Shown here: one piece after another, positions 18,209-26,504 of the stretch
Position numbering within the stretch: position 1 is the stretch's first letter
How the letters are laid out: every line of letters starts with the position of its first letter
From: Methanosarcina sp. 2.H.T.1A.6
GTDB taxonomy: Archaea; Halobacteriota; Methanosarcinia; Methanosarcinales; Methanosarcinaceae
NCBI RefSeq assembly: GCF_000979455.1
Contig: NZ_JJOY01000047.1
Coordinates: 1 to 43,286 of the forward strand
Direction of reading: 5' to 3'
DNA length: 43,286 bases
Notes under the pieces: model-generated
Seen by the model: only the letters and a program-made list of their open reading frames with translations
The model's database searches: none
Told to the model about the DNA's origin: nothing
Made by a program: the position numbers and the translations under genes

Positions 18209-18210
18209 AA

Positions 18211-19656
18211 ATGGCAGTCGAAATCATTAACGGAGAAAAGGTTATCAGAAAGCCAAAAGCCCTGTACCCGGAATACCCCCGCAAAGGAGGGGCAGCTCCA
18301 ACAGCCACCCACTATTGCCCTGGCTGCGGACACGGGGTTTTGCACAAGCTCATCGCTGAAGCGATTGACGACCTGGGAATCCAGGACAGGACAGTTATGA
18401 TCAGTCCTGTGGGCTGTGCAGTCTTTGCTTATTATTACTTTGATGCAGGCAATATCCAGGTTGCCCACGGCCGTGCCCCTGCAGTAGGGACAGGCGTCTC
18501 AAGGGCTGAAGAAAATGCTGTGGTTATTTCCTACCAGGGCGATGGGGATCTTGCTTCAATCGGCCTGAATGAAACTCTGCAGGCTGCAAACAGGGGAGAA
18601 AAGCTGGCAGTCTTTTTCGTAAACAACACAGTCTACGGCATGACAGGCGGGCAGATGGCTCCTACGACCCTTATAGGGGAAAAGACCACCACCAGCCCTG
18701 AAGGCCGTGACCCCCGCTTTGCAGGCTACCCACTGCATATGTGTGAACTCATATCCAACCTGAAAGCTCCGGTATTCATCGAAAGGGTCTCGGTCTCGGA
18801 CATCTCCCATATAAGGAAAGCCAGAAAGGCTATCAAGAAAGCTATGGAGATCCAGCGCGACGGCAAAGGCTATGCCTTTGTGGAAGTCCTTGCCGCCTGC
18901 CCGACCAATCTGAGGATGGATGCCGAACAGGCTATAAAGTTCATCAACGAAGAAATGGAACCGGAATTCCCGCTCAAGAACTTCAGGGATAACTCCGCAG
19001 AAGCCGAAACCCTCCACAGGGGCGTAAGCGACTTCACAACGGAGACCCTGGAAAAACTTTACGGGATTGAATCCGGAGCCGAGGAAAAACCCCTGAGAGC
19101 AGACTTTGCCCCGATCCAGACCAAGATCGCAGGTTTCGGAGGACAGGGCGTCCTGAGTATGGGAATCATACTCGCCCAGGCTGGGGTCAAGGCAAACCTT
19201 AACGCTTCGTGGTTCCCTTCCTACGGCCCGGAACAGCGCGGAGGGACCTCAAATTGTTCGGTTGTGATTTCTGGCCAGTCCATAGGTTCTCCTACGGTCT
19301 ACACCCCTGACATCCTTATAGCCATGAACCGCCCCTCCCTTGAGAAATTCGAAAGGGCAGTAAAAGAAGGAGGCTTTATCCTCTATGACTCGACCATAGG
19401 CGAAGCCGAGACTCCTGCAGGCGTAAAAGCCGTTGCAGTCCCGGCAACCGAAAAAGCCAAGGAAGCAGGCGATGAAAGAGCCGCAAACTCCTTTATGCTC
19501 GGAGTCCTTCTGGGCCTGAACGTAACCGGCCTTGAAGAAGAAGCCTTCAAAGAAGCTCTTGCCGAAAACTTTGCAGGCAAACCAAAGGTTATCAAGTTCA
19601 ATCAGCAGGTGCTCGAAGCCGGTGCAGAGTGGGCAAGAGAGAACGTTAAGGTATAA
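18211..19656 (+). CDS. Fused beta-gamma subunit of 2-oxoacid:ferredoxin oxidoreductase
   Basis: 481 residues. The first ~290 are the TPP-binding beta subunit ([57 protein letters not shown]). After a ~40-residue linker, residues ~305-481 are the gamma subunit ([37 protein letters not shown]). In many archaea these are separate genes, so the fusion fixes 1:1 stoichiometry. I start at ATG 18211 with GGGGAGG just upstream; the longer frame from 18043 overlaps the alpha gene and is not real. It joins the alpha subunit and the ferredoxin-like subunit in one complex. Confidence 0.9.
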   Translation: MAVEIINGEKVIRKPKALYPEYPRKGGAAPTATHYCPGCGHGVLHKLIAEAIDDLGIQDRTVMISPVGCAVFAYYYFDAGNIQVAHGRAPAVGTGVSRAEENAVVISYQGDGDLASIGLNETLQAANRGEKLAVFFVNNTVYGMTGGQMAPTTLIGEKTTTSPEGRDPRFAGYPLHMCELISNLKAPVFIERVSVSDISHIRKARKAIKKAMEIQRDGKGYAFVEVLAACPTNLRMDAEQAIKFINEEMEPEFPLKNFRDNSAEAETLHRGVSDFTTETLEKLYGIESGAEEKPLRADFAPIQTKIAGFGGQGVLSMGIILAQAGVKANLNASWFPSYGPEQRGGTSNCSVVISGQSIGSPTVYTPDILIAMNRPSLEKFERAVKEGGFILYDSTIGEAETPAGVKAVAVPATEKAKEAGDERAANSFMLGVLLGLNVTGLEEEAFKEALAENFAGKPKVIKFNQQVLEAGAEWARENVKV

Positions 19657-20970
19657 AAGTAAATATTTCAAAGGTAAAATATTTCAGCAACAGCAGGTGG
19701 AGAAATAAGTCAAATCCGCCTGCAGAAACTCTTTTTCATGTTTTTTGATAAAGGAATTAAGCCATTAAGAAAGGAAATTAATATTTTTAACTTTGCCCTT
19801 AATCTTCTTGCCGGTAATAAGGCTAAAGGAAACATTAAAATAGTTGTGAAAAGTCGTAATTTATGTAGAACGGCAAAACCCAATTCATCACCTCTCCAGC
19901 TTGATTTTGTCGTTCTTTAATACCTTCTTATATGCTTTTTTAACTTCTCGTGACGTAGAGCGGAAGCTCAAAAGGAGCGTAGCTGAAATAAAGGACTGTT
20001 AACACCGGTAAGCGTACTAATTAAAGAAAATCAGAGATTTAGGAACGGTCATAAGGTTTATTTAAAATAAAGACATTATAAAAAAGTAGGAATGTGCTTC
20101 GAAATTAGTTTAGAAGTAGATGGTAGGGTTCGAGTCCCTATTCTCGAGATCCCTACCTGCGATCCAACCCTAGATTGAGAGGAAACCCTATTACTCTCAA
20201 CCTATTATATATTATAACGGGTCGGTGATATATATCATAACCGATCCAAAAAACCTTTTTTAATTCAAATTTTCAAGTTGGCATTATATTTTTATTGTGA
20301 TTAAACTTTTAATGCCATTGAAAATATTAATACAAATGGCTTTTAGCAGATGTCTATTCAATTTTCACCATTTTTCCTGCTATTGGTTTTTCTGAGAACT
20401 ATCCCAGTTATTCAAAAATATGGTTTTGAAATTTCCCACATATTTCTACCTCGTGTCTTCATTCAAAGCTTCCAATTCACATTTATCGAAGATTCAGTTA
20501 AAATAATAATTGCAGATTTTGGAGTAATTCCCCCAAAAACGATGGCAAGAAACCGGTTATTTTTTTGAGAACATCTGCGAAAGGTCAAGTGCAAATATAA
20601 AAACAGAATTATTATGATATCTTTATAAATATTCGGTTTTTATACTAAAGTTTCAGAGCTCAACTTAGATATTAATTTTCGATATTGTTATATATATTAT
20701 GTATACTACACAGTATGGGTTTCTTATGGTTGGACCGCTGTACGAGATCTATCTAGGGGAGCGAAGGAGCTTGGAGATTGTCGATATTTCCTTAATTACA
20801 GGTACATTATAAAATTAGCATAGGTTCTGGAATCGATGAGCATAATAAAGTAGTATGAATAATTCCGGACAATAACTCCATGGAACTTAAAACATAATCA
20901 TATAGGGCAAATCCTCATTTCCAGTTTGTTCTCCGGGAAATTTTTAAGAAATTAATATGGGGGATTTTTA
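19657..20970. other. Long gene-poor region
   Basis: 1.3 kb without a supported gene. Two short open frames (19738-19920 and 20350-20568) lack family features or ribosome sites. The clearest content is a run of three hairpins ending in a T-run (20122-20262), annotated as an RNA candidate. A small inverted repeat, ATACT-ACAC-AGTAT (20704-20717), lies beside a TATA-rich stretch. Confidence 0.5.
20122..20262 (+). ncRNA. Candidate structured RNA with three hairpins and a terminator-like end
   Basis: Hairpin 1 pairs GGTAGGG (20122-20128) with CCCTACC (20151-20157); an alternative inner fold is a tRNA T-arm look-alike, TAGGG-TTCGAGT-CCCTA. Hairpin 2 pairs TTGAGAG (20175-20181) with CTCTCAA (20194-20200). 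Hairpin 3 pairs GGGTCGGT (20219-20226) with ACCGATCC (20240-20247), one G-U pair, and is followed by CCTTTTTTAA, like a terminator. No tRNA acceptor or anticodon arm is found. Three consecutive stems in an otherwise AT-rich gap suggest a small RNA; the 5' end is unknown. Confidence 0.4.
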
Positions 20971-22095
20971 CTGAATAAGATAAAGTGGACTGGGATAACA
21001 ACATTAATTTTAATCTTATCTTTAACAGCATTAACTACAACTGCTTCAGCAGGAGATCTGAGTCCGAAAGAGGAACTCGGGAAGCTTTTATACTTTGATG
21101 AAAACCTGTCAACGCCCAAAGGGCAGTCCTGTGCAAGTTGCCATGATCCTGAATTTGGTTTTGCTGATCCTGATCAAAACCTTCCTGTTTCACAGGGCGT
21201 ACTGCCAAGGATGTTCGGGAACCGAAACTCACCAAGTGCTGCATACGCATCGTATAGTCCGGATTTTACCCATGCCTACGAAGACGACCAGATATTCTAT
21301 TATGGAGGCCAGTTCTGGGACGGCAGGGCAGACAACCTGATCGAGCAGGCGAAAGGCCCATTCCTGAACCCTCTGGAAATGCATAACCCGAATAAAGTAA
21401 CCGTAGTCAAGACTATTCGGATTTCAGACTATGCAGATCTCTTTGAAGAAGTCTACGGATCAGGTTCCCTGAATAACGTAGACACAGCTTATGATTATAC
21501 AGCTGAGGCGATTGCAGCTTATGAAAGTTCTAAAGAAGTAAACAAGTTCAGCTCCAAATATGATGAGTATCTTGCAGCCGAAGGTACTCCTGCAGCTGAG
21601 GATATTCTATCAGAAGAAGAGCAGCTAGGACTCGAATTATTTGATGGAAAAGCCCTGTGTTCAGAATGCCATCCAAGTAGTGGGACAGAACCAGTATTTA
21701 CGGACTTCACTTATGATAATTTGGGTGTTCCCAGGAATCCGGATAACCCATTTTATAGCCTGCCAAAAGCGTTTAACCCTCTAAGAAGTGCATATATAGA
21801 CCTTGGACTGGGAGGTAGCGGTCGTGCTGGGGTAGATGCAGATGCTGAAAAAGGTAAAATGAAAGTCCCTACTCTCCGAAACATTGGAAAGACAGCACCT
21901 TATACACATAATGGATACTTCACTAATCTCGAAGACCTTGTACACTTCTATAATACGAGGGGTGTGGAGTCTGAGGGATGGCCAGCACCTGAAGTTGAAG
22001 AGAACGTTAATATAGAAGAACTGGGCAACCTCGGGCTTAACGATACTGAAGAAAAAGCAATTGTTGCCTTCTTGAATACGCTGGATGACAGATAA
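20971..22095 (+). CDS. Diheme cytochrome c peroxidase/MauG-type protein
   Basis: 374 codons. The frame opens after a stop at 20953 and contains no ATG, GTG or TTG before the signal peptide. CTG 20971, 7 nt after GGGGG (20959-20963), is the best-placed start. Residues 1-27 form a signal peptide (TLILILSLTALTTTASA), followed by heme site 1 CASCH (54-58) and heme site 2 CSECH (230-234), with the GK-APYTHNGYF and LNTL blocks of the MauG/CcpA family. It should be an exocytoplasmic diheme enzyme reducing peroxide or oxidising a partner. Using the first internal ATG (21211) would remove the signal and heme site 1, so it is not the start. The gene may be expressed poorly or may carry a start-codon mutation. 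Confidence 0.75.
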   Translation: MNKIKWTGITTLILILSLTALTTTASAGDLSPKEELGKLLYFDENLSTPKGQSCASCHDPEFGFADPDQNLPVSQGVLPRMFGNRNSPSAAYASYSPDFTHAYEDDQIFYYGGQFWDGRADNLIEQAKGPFLNPLEMHNPNKVTVVKTIRISDYADLFEEVYGSGSLNNVDTAYDYTAEAIAAYESSKEVNKFSSKYDEYLAAEGTPAAEDILSEEEQLGLELFDGKALCSECHPSSGTEPVFTDFTYDNLGVPRNPDNPFYSLPKAFNPLRSAYIDLGLGGSGRAGVDADAEKGKMKVPTLRNIGKTAPYTHNGYFTNLEDLVHFYNTRGVESEGWPAPEVEENVNIEELGNLGLNDTEEKAIVAFLNTLDDR

Positions 22096-22516
22096 TCGGA
22101 AAAGGGGTGCATATAGGATGGGTGTAACGGAATTAATTATAAGGGTATTATTTCTTACCTGTGTTGAAAAACCAGTTATATGCACCTCCAGTTGCATACG
22201 TCCTGCAAAAATAAAGGGGAATGATTCGGTTCGAGTAGTTTCATGATGGAGGCAATTTTCTATCTCAAGCCAGGAATGGTTCTGCCGAGTCCAATCACAA
22301 TTATCTTTTTTATCTTTACCTCTAAATTATCTTTTTTATCTTTACCTCTAAAAAACCAGTTAAAAGGTAAAGGAGACATTAGAGCGAATAAGATGCCCGT
22401 CTGTGTATTCCGTGCTTATAATACCTCGAGTGACCTAAGTGTAGATATTTACATTCGAAACTATAACCGGATATTAAAAGTGTAATTAATTGCTGAGTTG
22501 ACTATAATTGGTGAGT
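22096..22516. other. Intergenic region with 26-bp tandem repeat
   Basis: No supported gene in about 420 nt. The open frame at 22243-22485 contains the tandem repeat and has no family resemblance. Confidence 0.45.
22300..22351. repeat. Perfect 26-bp tandem duplication
   Basis: The unit beginning ATTATCTTTTTTATCTTTAC is present twice in direct succession (22300-22325 and 22326-22351). It looks like a recent slippage product. Confidence 0.85.
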
Positions 22517-22813
22517 TTACAATAAATTTTCCGTGTATTTTGAGGCGAATTTTTTAAATTCTTCAACCCCTATGACAGGGAAGACGTCGACACGGCACAA
22601 ATCGGTAAATAATGAATTGTAAGCCGTATAATCTTTTACGGACTTTACATCATATATAGTGATCACACGCCCTCCCCCTGCTTCAAACCACTGGTTAACA
22701 ACTTTCAGTCCTTTTGGAGAACCCTTACTTTCCACCTGTTTCAACCGCTCATATAACTTAACACTGTTTTTAAGCTCAAATGTTGTTATGTCCAATAAAA
22801 GCATGTTTTTCAT
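22517..22813 (-). CDS. DUF3303-like small protein
   Basis: 98 residues, soluble, alpha/beta ferredoxin-like in pattern. Features are MLLLDITTFELKN at the start, GLKVVNQWFEAGGGRVITIYD in the middle and DVFPVIGVEEFKKF at the end. This matches my memory of the DUF3303 family, small dimeric stress-type barrels common in Methanosarcina; function unknown. The start is either ATG 22813 or ATG 22804; AAGGAA upstream is closer than usual to the first. It has no close neighbours on its strand. Confidence 0.7.
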   Translation of the reverse strand: MKNMLLLDITTFELKNSVKLYERLKQVESKGSPKGLKVVNQWFEAGGGRVITIYDVKSVKDYTAYNSLFTDLCRVDVFPVIGVEEFKKFASKYTENLL

Positions 22814-23217
22814 TTCCTTATAAGAGCTGGTATTAATATATTTTTGATGTAGTGGACGTCATATATAGCTATATCGATTTTGTATTATAGAAAAATTTTT
22901 TGAGGAAGATGAAAAATCTGGAAGATTGAATCTAAATAGGGATTGTTTTTAAATCTTATTTTTAAAATAGTTGAACCGGGAGATCTGCTTAAAACAAACA
23001 ATGTGGATCTTGTTGTGCTCAATTTTTCAAAAGAAGCTGCTACATTACAAAATAGAAGCGTTTAAACTATCAAATAAAAGTGGCTAAACTATCAAATAAG
23101 ACCGTACTGCACTACACATATATTTAACAGAAAAATAAATCGCGTAGGTAGACGACCAGAAATCAATTAATGGTATAAAACAATATAGTTAAATTTATAT
23201 AAGTTAACCTGAGCTTT
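22814..23217. other. Divergent intergenic region
   Basis: About 400 nt between the DUF3303 gene (minus) and the PAP2 gene (plus). AT-rich, with no coding signal apart from promoters. Confidence 0.45.
23192..23201 (+). promoter_or_regulatory. TATA box suggesting a leaderless PAP2 transcript
   Basis: AATTTATATAA is centred about 26 nt before ATG 23224, the usual archaeal distance from TATA box to transcription start. The start codon would then coincide with the RNA 5' end, which also explains the missing ribosome site. Confidence 0.5.
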
Positions 23218-23223
23218 GTGATA

Positions 23224-23811
23224 ATGGACCCGAATCTTACATTATTTCACATAATCAATGATATGGCCGGAAAGAACTCTGTTCTTGATAGTACGATGAT
23301 ATTTGCAGCACAGTATCTCATTTGTATTTTTGCTATTTATCTTGCATATACATGGTTTGCAAAAAATGAATATCGGCAGGAGGCTCTGTTTGCCGGATAT
23401 GCAGCCCTTCTCGGCCTGGGAATAAATTTAATCATTACTCAATTCTATTTTCACCCGAGGCCCTTTATGGTCCCCACCGGGACACTCCTCATAGCGCATG
23501 CCGCCGAGTCATCCTTTCCGTCTGACCATGCTACTATAATGATTTCTGTTTCGCTGATGCTCCTGACATTCAAAGATTTTAGGCGCAGCGGCGCGGTATT
23601 CTTCATTCTTGCGTTTATTAGTGGACTTGCGAGAGTTTATTCGGGACTGCATTTCCCTATGGATATGGCTGGTTCCCTGCTTGTTGCTTTAGTTTCGATC
23701 GGTATATTACTGGCCCTTAAAAATTATCTGATCCCCATTAATCGCATATTCATTGCCTATTTTGAAAATATTGAGAAGAAGCTCACAAAAGGCAATTTGA
23801 AAACGTCGTAA
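23224..23811 (+). CDS. PAP2-family membrane phosphatase (BcrC/undecaprenyl-diphosphatase-like)
   Basis: 195 residues with about five transmembrane helices. The three PAP2 catalytic blocks are present: YFHPRPFM, FPSDHATIM (PSxH-type, catalytic His) and ARVYSGLHFPMDM (SR-x-H-x-x-D type). Size and pattern match BcrC-type lipid diphosphatases. The expected role is dephosphorylating a polyprenyl (dolichyl) diphosphate carrier on the outer face of the membrane, which would recycle the lipid used for protein N-glycosylation. ATG 23224 is preferred over GTG 23218 because of the TATA spacing. Confidence 0.85.
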   Translation: MDPNLTLFHIINDMAGKNSVLDSTMIFAAQYLICIFAIYLAYTWFAKNEYRQEALFAGYAALLGLGINLIITQFYFHPRPFMVPTGTLLIAHAAESSFPSDHATIMISVSLMLLTFKDFRRSGAVFFILAFISGLARVYSGLHFPMDMAGSLLVALVSIGILLALKNYLIPINRIFIAYFENIEKKLTKGNLKTS

Positions 23812-24546
23812 TAGTTGTTGAAGAAGCTGGAAAGTTCTTCAAATCCTTTTTTAAAAAACCCAAAAACCCCTAACTTTCTTATCCTCAAAATGCCCAAACT
23901 TCCTGTGCCCCTTCCACAAAAACCCCATAGCCAGCCCAAACGCCAGGAAAATAAAACTCCCTGTAAAAGGAGATAAACAGTTCTCAATACTTCTCTTCAA
24001 AAGCTTTTAACGCATCATTTTCATAAAAAACGCTTAATTAGTCCCTTGTTTTTCTGAGCTTTCTCTGCTTTCTTAATTTTTTATTAGCATTCATCTGATT
24101 ATCTAAATTTTTCTTCACATAAAAGGCATTGACTCTCATTTTTGCATTACGCCTCCATATTCAACAAAATTAGGTAATAATCAATGAATGTAAATAATGA
24201 TTTAGTATTACTTAAAGCTAATTTAGTGCAAATATAAGATTAAATAGAAAGTTTAATATCTTACGTAATTAATACTTTTTTTAAAATTAGTAATAATGTA
24301 TGGGGGTAAAAAGTCTTTGCTGTCCTGTGGTGACAATGAGAAATTGGCAGTTTTCTCTGCCTGTATTCCCTACATGCTGGATGGCATTTAATTCATCAAT
24401 TGTGTCGAGTGTAGCGTTCTTACGGGATGCAACAGCACTTCTGAGGAATTTGCCGTTCCGGCACACAAAATAATGGCATCTGTTATCCAGTTGTGGAGTC
24501 CTGACTGGTATTAAACAGCTGTTTAAAGGGCTCAAAGGGTGATCGG
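23812..24546. other. Intergenic region with MATE-tail relic
   Basis: 735 nt with no intact gene. It contains a transporter C-terminus relic (23851-23975, minus) and an AT-rich part holding the promoter of the cohesin gene. A minus-strand open frame over 24287-24655 has protein-like composition but overlaps the cohesin gene start and has no recognised family. Confidence 0.45.
23851..23975 (-). pseudogene. MATE-transporter C-terminal relic
   Basis: The minus strand reads FLAFGLAMGFLWKGHRKFGH followed by FEDKK and a stop. It parallels the end of the intact MATE protein at 31602-32990 (DFLACMLAAGLLGREYRKF) and even more the relic at 30840-31055 (NFLAFGLVMGFFGLRNEK). No upstream part of the transporter is recognisable. 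Confidence 0.5.
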
Positions 24547-25161
24547 ATGAAAAATAAATCATGGGAAGAATTGAAGAGAGGTGTCCTGTTCGGGATCTGC
24601 TTTGCTGCGTTGATTGCGGTATTTGCAGCAATTCCGGTTCAGGCGCAGCAAACAACGGTCAGTTTAGACACTCCCGAAATGGTGGAGGAAAGCACAGTTT
24701 ATGCTACTGTAAATATCGATAATGTTGAAAATCTTGATGCTGGACAGTTTGACCTCATATTCAACCCGGGTGTCCTGAAAGTCATCAGTGTAGAGAACGG
24801 GAGTATCGGGGAAACAGAAATACCGGTGCAGTGGCGTTCGGTTGACAGCAAAAAGGTCAGGGTGATCTTTAATCTGGAGGGAGTCACCGGGGTAAGCGGT
24901 TCCGGACAGCTTGCCAGCATCGGGTTTGAAGTGATCGGTAGCGGGGAAGGCGAAATTCATATTTCTGACGGTCTTCTCGGAGATACCGAAGCTAACAGTA
25001 TCGACACGGACTGGGGAGTTACTGAAGCCAGTGGTATCGATGCGGACCTTAGAGACGCCGAAGCTGAAGATGCGCAGAAAGCAGCACCCGGTTTTGAGGT
25101 AGTGCTTACTCTTGCAGGTTTGACCACGGCTATCTGTCTTGCCAGGAATGAACAGAGGTGA
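24547..25161 (+). CDS. Membrane-anchored cohesin-domain protein
   Basis: 204 residues. Residues ~12-33 are a signal peptide (FGICFAALIAVFAAIPVQA). Residues ~36-145 form a cohesin-type beta-sandwich (TVSLDTPEMVEESTVYATVN, AGQFDLIFNPGVLKVISVEN, LEGVTGVSGSGQLASIGFEV). An acidic linker follows, then a PGF-type C-terminal hydrophobic anchor (PGFEVVLTLAGLTTAICLA with a basic end). Cohesins bind dockerins with high affinity. The very next gene encodes a dockerin fused to a binding protein, so this protein likely tethers it at the membrane. The stop overlaps the ribosome site of that gene, implying translational coupling. Confidence 0.85.
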   Translation: MKNKSWEELKRGVLFGICFAALIAVFAAIPVQAQQTTVSLDTPEMVEESTVYATVNIDNVENLDAGQFDLIFNPGVLKVISVENGSIGETEIPVQWRSVDSKKVRVIFNLEGVTGVSGSGQLASIGFEVIGSGEGEIHISDGLLGDTEANSIDTDWGVTEASGIDADLRDAEAEDAQKAAPGFEVVLTLAGLTTAICLARNEQR

Positions 25162-25166
25162 ATGAC

Positions 25167-26498
25167 ATGAAAACAAAGGTCCTGGTTGGAGTACTCATTA
25201 GCCTGCTGCTTATGACATTGCCAGTATTACCGGCAGCTGCATCAGGTTCTGTGAATGAATCTGAAACTGCAAATTTGCCTGATTCTGCTAATTTATCGGA
25301 CTCCACTGGCGTATCGGATTCTGCTGTTTCATCGGATATCATGCTCAGCATCCTCGGAAATGCGAACGAAGACGGAACCATAGATATGAAAGATGCGGAG
25401 TACACCGAAAGTATCATTCTGGGCTCCGGCAACCAGACTCAGTTTGCGGATGCCACAGGTGATAACAGCATCAATATGCTTGATGTAACTAAAATCGAGC
25501 TTATCAATCTTGGAAAAGCGAAAGATCTTACGCTTGTTGATGGAGTTGGCAGGCAGGTTAGCGTGAAGCTGCCAGTAAAAAATATCATTCCCACGGATTA
25601 CCGTACTACAGAAACCCTGCTTGCTCTCGGAACAGGAGATATGATTGTAGGGGTTGATAGGGCTTTCCATGAGCGTATGGCTGAGTTTGGACTTTTAGAC
25701 CTTCCTGAGGTTGCGATGCACGGCCAATCGGTTGATTACGAAATGGTGCTGACTCTCGAGCCCGATATAGTCCTCTTACCCCTCTGGCAGGCAGAAAATG
25801 CCGATGATATAGCCAGAAATCTTCCGAATACGGCTGTGGTTATAATGGGCTTAGCTTCCCAGAAAAGCATAGATTCCGACTTAACAACTATGGGTTTTGT
25901 TCTGGGAAAGGAAAAAGAGGTGAACAAACTCATCAACTGGATGCAGGGCTATGAGAATCTCATAAACGAACGCACTAAAGACCTGAAGTCCGAAGACATG
26001 CCGATTTTCTATTATGAGTACATGTCAGGGAGCGAGGAGAAATGGTGGGTGATAACCCCAGACGACCCCAGTGCAGGTCAGTTGGCTGAAAGAGCCGGAG
26101 GGCGCAATATCGCTACAGGATTGGTCGGTACCTCCGTAGAAGTGGATCCCGAGTGGGTGATTGAGAAAAACCCTGACTTCATGTTTGCGGATTTAATGAA
26201 AGGCTTTGACAGCGGCCCCGGAAAAACGGAAGATGATATGAAAAATCTGCTGGCAAAAGTCCTTTCAGGAAGGCCGGGGTTCGAGAAGGTCAATGCTGTG
26301 AAAAATAGTAAAGTCTACCTGGTCGATAGGGATATTGTCGGTGGGCCCAGGTGGGTAATAGGGAATATTTACTTTGCCAAATGCATGCACCCTGAACTAT
26401 TTGAAGATATAAAACCGGAAGAAATACACAAAGAGTATCTCAAAAAATTCCATGACCTCGAGGTCGCCGGAACCTGGGCTTATCCACTTCCGGAGTGA
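25167..26498 (+). CDS. Dockerin-fused ABC substrate-binding protein (BtuF/FhuD-like)
   Basis: 443 residues. A signal peptide (1-26) without lipobox cysteine; a short Ser/Asp repeat (~31-56); a dockerin (~61-117) with two calcium loops, NANEDGTIDMKDAEY and DATGDNSINMLDVTKIEL; then a class III periplasmic-binding domain (~120-440: LVDGVGRQVSVKLPVKNIIP, LLALGTGDMIVGVDR, LTLEPDIVLLP, VYLVDRDIVGGPRWVIG). The binding domain matches those serving FecCD-type importers of cobalamin, siderophores or heme. Having no lipid or membrane anchor of its own, it is presumably held by the cohesin encoded just upstream. I start at ATG 25167 because AGAGGTG lies 6 nt before it. Confidence 0.85.
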   Translation: MKTKVLVGVLISLLLMTLPVLPAAASGSVNESETANLPDSANLSDSTGVSDSAVSSDIMLSILGNANEDGTIDMKDAEYTESIILGSGNQTQFADATGDNSINMLDVTKIELINLGKAKDLTLVDGVGRQVSVKLPVKNIIPTDYRTTETLLALGTGDMIVGVDRAFHERMAEFGLLDLPEVAMHGQSVDYEMVLTLEPDIVLLPLWQAENADDIARNLPNTAVVIMGLASQKSIDSDLTTMGFVLGKEKEVNKLINWMQGYENLINERTKDLKSEDMPIFYYEYMSGSEEKWWVITPDDPSAGQLAERAGGRNIATGLVGTSVEVDPEWVIEKNPDFMFADLMKGFDSGPGKTEDDMKNLLAKVLSGRPGFEKVNAVKNSKVYLVDRDIVGGPRWVIGNIYFAKCMHPELFEDIKPEEIHKEYLKKFHDLEVAGTWAYPLPE

Positions 26499-26504
26499 TG
26501 AACT

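Noticed and set aside
18043-18210. N-terminal extension of the fused beta-gamma subunit
   Set aside because: It overlaps the alpha subunit gene in another frame; ATG 18211 has GGGGAGG upstream and begins a family-like N-terminus.
20085-20150. Possible tRNA gene suggested by GGTTCGAGTCC
   Set aside because: No acceptor stem partner for TTCTCGA, no D-arm and no anticodon arm can be placed upstream, and the bases also form a better long hairpin.
20350-20568. 72-codon open frame
   Set aside because: Skewed composition, no ribosome site and no family pattern; the opposite strand looks equally protein-like, so neither is supported.
22243-22485. 80-codon open frame
   Set aside because: It is built around a 26-bp tandem duplication and has no recognisable protein features.
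24287-24655. 122-codon minus-strand open frame upstream of the cohesin gene
   Set aside because: It runs through the start and signal peptide of the cohesin gene, and I recognise no family; at most a relic.
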